NCBI RefSeq assembly: GCF_040939455.1
Contig: NC_134109.1
Coordinates: 36,535,501 to 36,599,500 of the forward strand
Length of the DNA stretch: 64,000 nucleotides
Source of the DNA: Microcebus murinus
Taxonomy: Eukaryota; Chordata; Mammalia; Primates; Cheirogaleidae
Reading direction: 5' to 3'
Both the position numbers and the translations under genes were made by a program. Every line of letters starts with the position of its first letter. Position 1 is the stretch's first letter. The notes below the pieces were generated by a model, which saw nothing but the letters and a program-made list of their open reading frames with translations, did not search any database and was not told where the DNA came from. Below are positions 60,055 to 64,000 of this stretch, one piece after another.

Positions 60055-60640
60055 AAAGGTCTCCTTTTTAGTATAGCCATTATGGAAAACAATATGGAGG
60101 TTCCTTAAAAAATTAAAAATAGAGTTACCATATGCTCTAGTAATCCCACTAGTGAGTATATATTCTAAGGATTTGAAATCAGAGATATCTGCATTCCCAT
60201 ATTCATTGCAGCACTGTTTAGAATAGCTGAGACATGGAATCAACCTAATTTTCCATCAGTGGATGAATGGATAAAGAAAATATGCTGTATATACAAAATT
60301 GAATATTATTCGACCATACAAAAGTATGAAATTCTGTCATTTGCTACAGTGTGGATGAAGCTGGAAGACATTACATTAAGTGAAATAAGCCAGGCACAGA
60401 AAGGCAAAGACAGCATGATGTCACTTACTATGTGAAATCTAAAAAAGTTGACCTCATACAAGCAGAATAGAATGGTGGTTGCCAGAGGAAATAAGGAGTT
60501 AGGGAGGTGTTGGTCAAAGGCTACAAAATTTCAGACAGTAGGAAAAATTTCAAGAGATCTATTGTAAAATCATGAGAACTGTAGTTAATAACATATTGTA
60601 TACTTGGTCTCACTATGTAATGATATATTGTATACTTGGG
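60055..60640 (+). mobile_element. L1 fragment, sense (ORF2 end and 3' UTR start)
   Basis: GCCATTATGGAAAACAATAT, ATTCATTGCAGCACTGTTTA, AAGTGAAATAAGCCAGGCAC, ACAAGCAGAATAGAATGGTG and GTTAATAACATATTGTATAC are the standard L1 3' order. Stops are abundant. Confidence 0.85.
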
Positions 60641-60799
60641 AACAAAAAGTCCCTTTTTGCCCACTATAATAATTGCATTCTCCCCCTAGAAGTAACCACT
60701 GTTACTATTTGGAGTATATATATTCATTCTCTTTCTCTCTTCTTCTACCCCCCACCATGTATTTATATATTTACATATGAGGAAATATATAATTGTTGG

Positions 60800-61440
60800 C
60801 CAGGATGTAGAGAAATTAAAACCCTCATGTATTGCCAGTGAGAACATACAATGGTGCAGTCAGGTTGGAAAGCAGTTTGGCAGTTCCTCAAATATCAACA
60901 TAGTAATTATATAAGCCTGTAATTCCACTTCTATGTTATTACCCAAAAGAATTGAAAATATGTATCTAGACAAAAACTTGTACGTGAATGTTCATAGCAG
61001 TATTATTCGTAACAGTCAAAAGGTGAAAACAATCCAAATGTTCATCGAATGATGAAAGGATAAACAAAACGTAAAAGGATATCTATGCAATGGAAGAGTA
61101 TTCAACAATCAAAATGAAATACAGACACATGCTACAAAATGGACAAACCTTGAAAATAGTAATATTATTGCTAAGTGACAGAAACCACATACAAAAGACC
61201 ACATACTTTTTGAATCCATTTACATGAAATGTCCAGAATAGGCAAATCTATAGAGACAGAAAGTAGATCAGTTATGCCGGAAACTGGCAGGGAGGAGGGA
61301 ATGGGGAATAACTGCTAATGGGTATGGACTTTTCTTTGGGGAATAATGAAAATGTTCTAGAATTTGATTGTGGTGATGATTGCACAACTTTGCAAATATA
61401 ATAAAAATTACTGAATTGTACTTTTAAAAACCAAAAACTA
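60800..61440 (+). mobile_element. older L1M 3' end, sense
   Basis: CCAGGATGTAGAGAAATTAA, TGGAAAGCAGTTTGGCAGTT, GTGAATGTTCATAGCAGTAT, TTTACATGAAATGTCCAGAA, AAACTGGCAGGGAGGAGGG, GAATTGTACTTTTAAAAACC: a distinct, older L1 than the preceding one. Confidence 0.82.
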
Positions 61441-61444
61441 AAAA

Positions 61445-61835
61445 AACAATTCTATGAACACCGTTGTACAAGTAGACCAATCCAAGAGTTTCTCTTGTGT
61501 ACATAACCAAAGTAGAATTATTGAGTTGTGGGTTATGCACATTTATAATTTTAGTTGATACAACCAAGTTGCTCTCCAAAGCAATTGTACCAATTTACAG
61601 TCTCAATAACAGCACTTTTTCTTCACATTGTTGCCAACAAATCCTATCTCTATGCTTTTTAGTTTTGGCCAAACTTACAGATATAAAATGGTATCTTGTT
61701 GCTCTTATTTGTATTTCTCTACTCCCTAATGCAGCTGAACACTTTTCCCTCTGTTAGCCTTTTGAGTTTCCTTTTGTAGCTTGTCTGCTCATGTATTTTG
61801 CTCATTTTTCTAATTAATGGATTGTCTATTGTCTT
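61445..61835 (-). mobile_element. L1M 3' region, antisense
   Basis: GTAGAATTATTGAGTTGTGG, CTCTCCAAAGCAATTGTACC, TTTACAGTCTCAATAACAGC, CCTTTTGTAGCTTGTCTGCT match antisense old L1. The element appears to continue after the FLAM and microsatellite at 62190. Confidence 0.72.
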
Positions 61836-61837
61836 GC

Positions 61838-61963
61838 CCCCGCCCCCCAGAAACAGGGTCTTGCTATGTTGCCCAGGATGATCTTGAACTCTTGGGCTCA
61901 ACTGATCCTCCTGCCTCAGCCTCTTGAGTAGCTAGGACTATAGGCACACCACTGTGCCCAGCC
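61838..61963 (-). repeat. FLAM-type Alu monomer, antisense
   Basis: GAAACAGGGTCTTGCTATGT to CACTGTGCCCAGCC, one arm. Confidence 0.82.
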
Positions 61964-61967
61964 AACT

Positions 61968-62138
61968 ACTCTCCTCCTCCTCCTCTTCTTCTTTCTTCTT
62001 CTTTTCTTCTCTTTCTCCTTCTCCTCCTCCTTCTTCTTCTTTCTTGTCCTTTTCTTCTCCTTCTCTCCCTCCTCCCCTCCTCCTCCTCTTCCTCCTTCTT
62101 CCTTTTTCTCCTCCTCCTCTTTCTTCTTCTTCTTTTTT
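61968..62138 (+). repeat. polypyrimidine microsatellite (TCC/TTC)n, about 170 bp
   Basis: An almost pure C/T strand of imperfect TCC, TTC and TCTT units. Such tracts can form triplex (H-DNA) structures and are usually length-variable. The 91-codon Ser/Pro-rich frame across it is not a gene. Confidence 0.92.
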
Positions 62139-62178
62139 TGTAGATTCAGGGTCTCACTATGTTGCCCAGGCTGGATTA
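62139..62178 (-). repeat. Alu/FLAM 3'-end fragment, antisense
   Basis: TTCAGGGTCTCACTATGTTG then CCCAGGCTGGA. About 40 bp only. The pyrimidine tract before it may have expanded from its oligo-T head. Confidence 0.65.
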
Positions 62179-62189
62179 CCTTTTTTTAA

Positions 62190-62590
62190 AAGTGGATTTG
62201 TAGGAGTTCTTTATTCCTCATCCAAATAAATTGCAAATATCTTCTCTCCATCTGTCATATGACTTTTAACCTTGTTTGTCATATCTTTTTGCAGTCTGAA
62301 TGCTTTTTCCTATTTTGAAATTTGTTTTGTAGATTTATTAATCTTTTGCATTAAAGCCTGCTTTTTAAGTTTCATTTATCAAAGCCTTCCCTCATGACTT
62401 TGTAGTCATGAGGTTATTTCCCTATATTTTCTTCTAGTATTTATAAAATTTGAGGGTTTTTTCATTTGTATATAGTTACTCCATCTGGATTTTATTTTTT
62501 GCATATGGTATAAAATATGGTACTATTTTTTTCTTTATGGATACTCAATTACCCTGATATCATTTATCTCCATAACCATGTCTATCATGT
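62190..62590 (-). mobile_element. L1M fragment, antisense, continuation
   Basis: AGTTCTTTATTCCTCATCCA, CTTTTTGCAGTCTGAATGCT, ATTTGTATATAGTTACTCCA, CAATTACCCTGATATCATTT are antisense L1 ORF2 / 3' blocks. Confidence 0.68.
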
Positions 62591-62594
62591 TCTC

Positions 62595-62665
62595 TGCTTT
62601 ATTTTCAGCATCTAGAATTAGTAGGACTTGATAAACATTTGTTCTATGAATGACTGAATGATTCT
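62595..62665 (+). repeat. L2 3' end fragment
   Basis: TTTTCAGCATCTAGAATTAG, GACTTGATAAACATTTGTTC, TATGAATGACTGAATG is the L2 terminus in sense. Confidence 0.6.
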
Positions 62666-62669
62666 GCCT

Positions 62670-63930
62670 TACTATTTTATACTGTTGCATTATAATTACA
62701 TAATCTATTACCATTTACTTAATAATTACTTTATTAATGGACTTTCAAATTACTGCCAATTTTTTGCTATAACAATGCTACCTCAAAGAATCTTATACGT
62801 GTATTTATGTAATTGCATGTGGCTATATACAGGCAGAGAGTCAGCAAGAGATGAATAAATAAGACTATATCCTGTCCTCTTCCTTGACATCATTCCCATT
62901 TCCTTTTCCTAAAGAGATTTAAGGAGCTGTCATACATACAGTAATTTTAAACATAGAGCAAGTTTTTTTATAGCTCAGATTCAAAGAAAAAAGTTGTTTC
63001 TTTATTATCAAGAATGTCTTCTTTGTCCTAATCCAGTTAGATTTTAAATTCTCTCAAGTCTCGGAAATCACCATGGGATTATAAGAAGATAGAACAAGAT
63101 GCCTAAAATTATCTCTGCAAATAATTTTGTTTCATATGATCTCTCATTGTCTCATTGTCTTATTCATTTCTTTTGGCTCCCTGCCTATACATATCTTCAG
63201 CAACTTATACTAAAAGGTTAAAAAGCCCTATACAGAACATTTTGTAACTATTATATTTAGTGGATATTTTTTGCTATTGTGTTAATTTTTAATTTAAAAA
63301 CTATTGTACATTAAATAAATCAAGAAAAATATGATTTATTTTATTTAATTTTTTATTTTTAAATCTGCTTTATTGTGAATTGAATATATGATTTATTTTA
63401 AGAAAATTAGTAGCAAGAGTTAAAAGACAACAGATCTACTAATGTTCTTCATCATGTATTACACTTTCTTCTATTCCTTACTCTTTCCCTTTATTACTGT
63501 TCCCCTCAGTTTTTTGCTAAAGTGAGACAATGTTTTATTCCTTGTGAGAACAATATACTGTACCTAACTACATTAGTTCAATTGGAGAATATGCTCCTTT
63601 GGCTATTACAGACTATTAACCCTGTATAATAACATTGATAAGATTGGATAACATTCATTGTCAACTATGAATTCCCAGAAGCTATCAATGTCTTATCAGT
63701 TTAAATCCCAGAATAGATCATAAAATAACATCTACCAAATAACTGTAGACAAGGCATGAATGAGGATTCATTAATATATTCTAGGCAGTAGATAAGCTTC
63801 AGAGTTTATTATTACCAAATCACCAAATAAAAGATGTATTCAAAGAAATATGTGAACAAAATATAAAGCTTGACGTACATGAACAGAAAAAACAGAAACC
63901 TAACTTAAACTGGTTTTAAAAAATGAAATG
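62670..63930. other. repeat-poor, AT-rich intergenic stretch
   Basis: No gene or clear repeat. Confidence 0.45.
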
Positions 63931-63936
63931 AATTAA

Positions 63937-64000
63937 GTCAGACATGGTGGTACATGCCTATAGTCTCAGCAACTCAGGGAGCTCAGGCAGGAGGATCAAC
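63937..64000 (+). repeat. Alu/FLAM monomer, cut by the window edge
   Basis: GTCAGACATGGTGGTACATG, CCTATAGTCTCAGCAACTCA, GGCAGGAGGATCAAC: the start of a 7SL-derived monomer that continues beyond base 64000. Confidence 0.7.

Noticed and set aside
61954..62229. 91-codon Ser/Pro/Phe-rich frame
   Set aside because: It is a translation of the C/T microsatellite and an Alu end.

Overview
This is a stretch of primate nuclear DNA, most likely from a strepsirrhine of the lemur type. It is AT-rich and packed with SINEs and LINEs. Its many young Alu dimers carry a distinctive A-rich linker (ATTAATTGGCCAACTA followed by an ATATATAG-like run) and a right arm reading GTGAGCTAGGCTGACGCCA. I associate this Alu type with lemurs rather than monkeys or apes. 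Older layers are also present: FLAM-type 7SL monomers, MIR, L2, ancient L1, Tigger and hAT-Charlie DNA transposons, and two probable endogenous retroviral LTRs.  The window holds one protein-coding gene, on the + strand: SGPP1, sphingosine-1-phosphate phosphatase 1. It has three coding exons: 18756-19439, 40616-40705 and 49878-50429. Both introns are GT-AG and phase 0 (about 21.2 kb and 9.2 kb). The joined frame is 441 codons with no breaks. All three catalytic motifs of the PAP2 / lipid phosphate phosphatase family are present: K178-x6-R185-P186, P205-S-T-H208, and S248-R249-x5-H255-x3-D259. The gene starts in a CpG island (about 18.1-19.45 kb) with three identical GC boxes and no obvious TATA box. 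It probably ends at an AATAAA at 52335, giving a 3' UTR of about 1.9 kb.  Layout: 1-18.1 kb is upstream intergenic DNA with Alus, an LTR, MIR, L2, an L1 tail and a well-preserved hAT MITE. 18.1-19.44 kb is the CpG-island promoter and exon 1. 19.44-40.6 kb is intron 1: repeat-poor for the first 3 kb, then dominated by antisense L1 relics carrying nested Alu and Tigger insertions. 40.6-40.7 kb is exon 2. 40.7-49.9 kb is intron 2 (L2, Alu, L1). 49.9-52.4 kb is the last exon and 3' UTR, lying in a repeat-free stretch of about 4.5 kb. 52.4-64 kb is downstream intergenic DNA with an inverted Alu pair, an LTR, an Alu nested in an Alu, L1 fragments and a pyrimidine-rich microsatellite.  I found no second gene, no tRNA, rRNA or CRISPR array, and no evidence of an undescribed system. 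Most other open frames are translations of repeats. The observations most worth a second look are the stop-free, AUG-free frame running 133 codons upstream of the SGPP1 start, the in-frame-skippable exon 2 that carries half of the catalytic centre, the repeat-free extension past the likely poly(A) site, and several complex nested or rearranged repeats.
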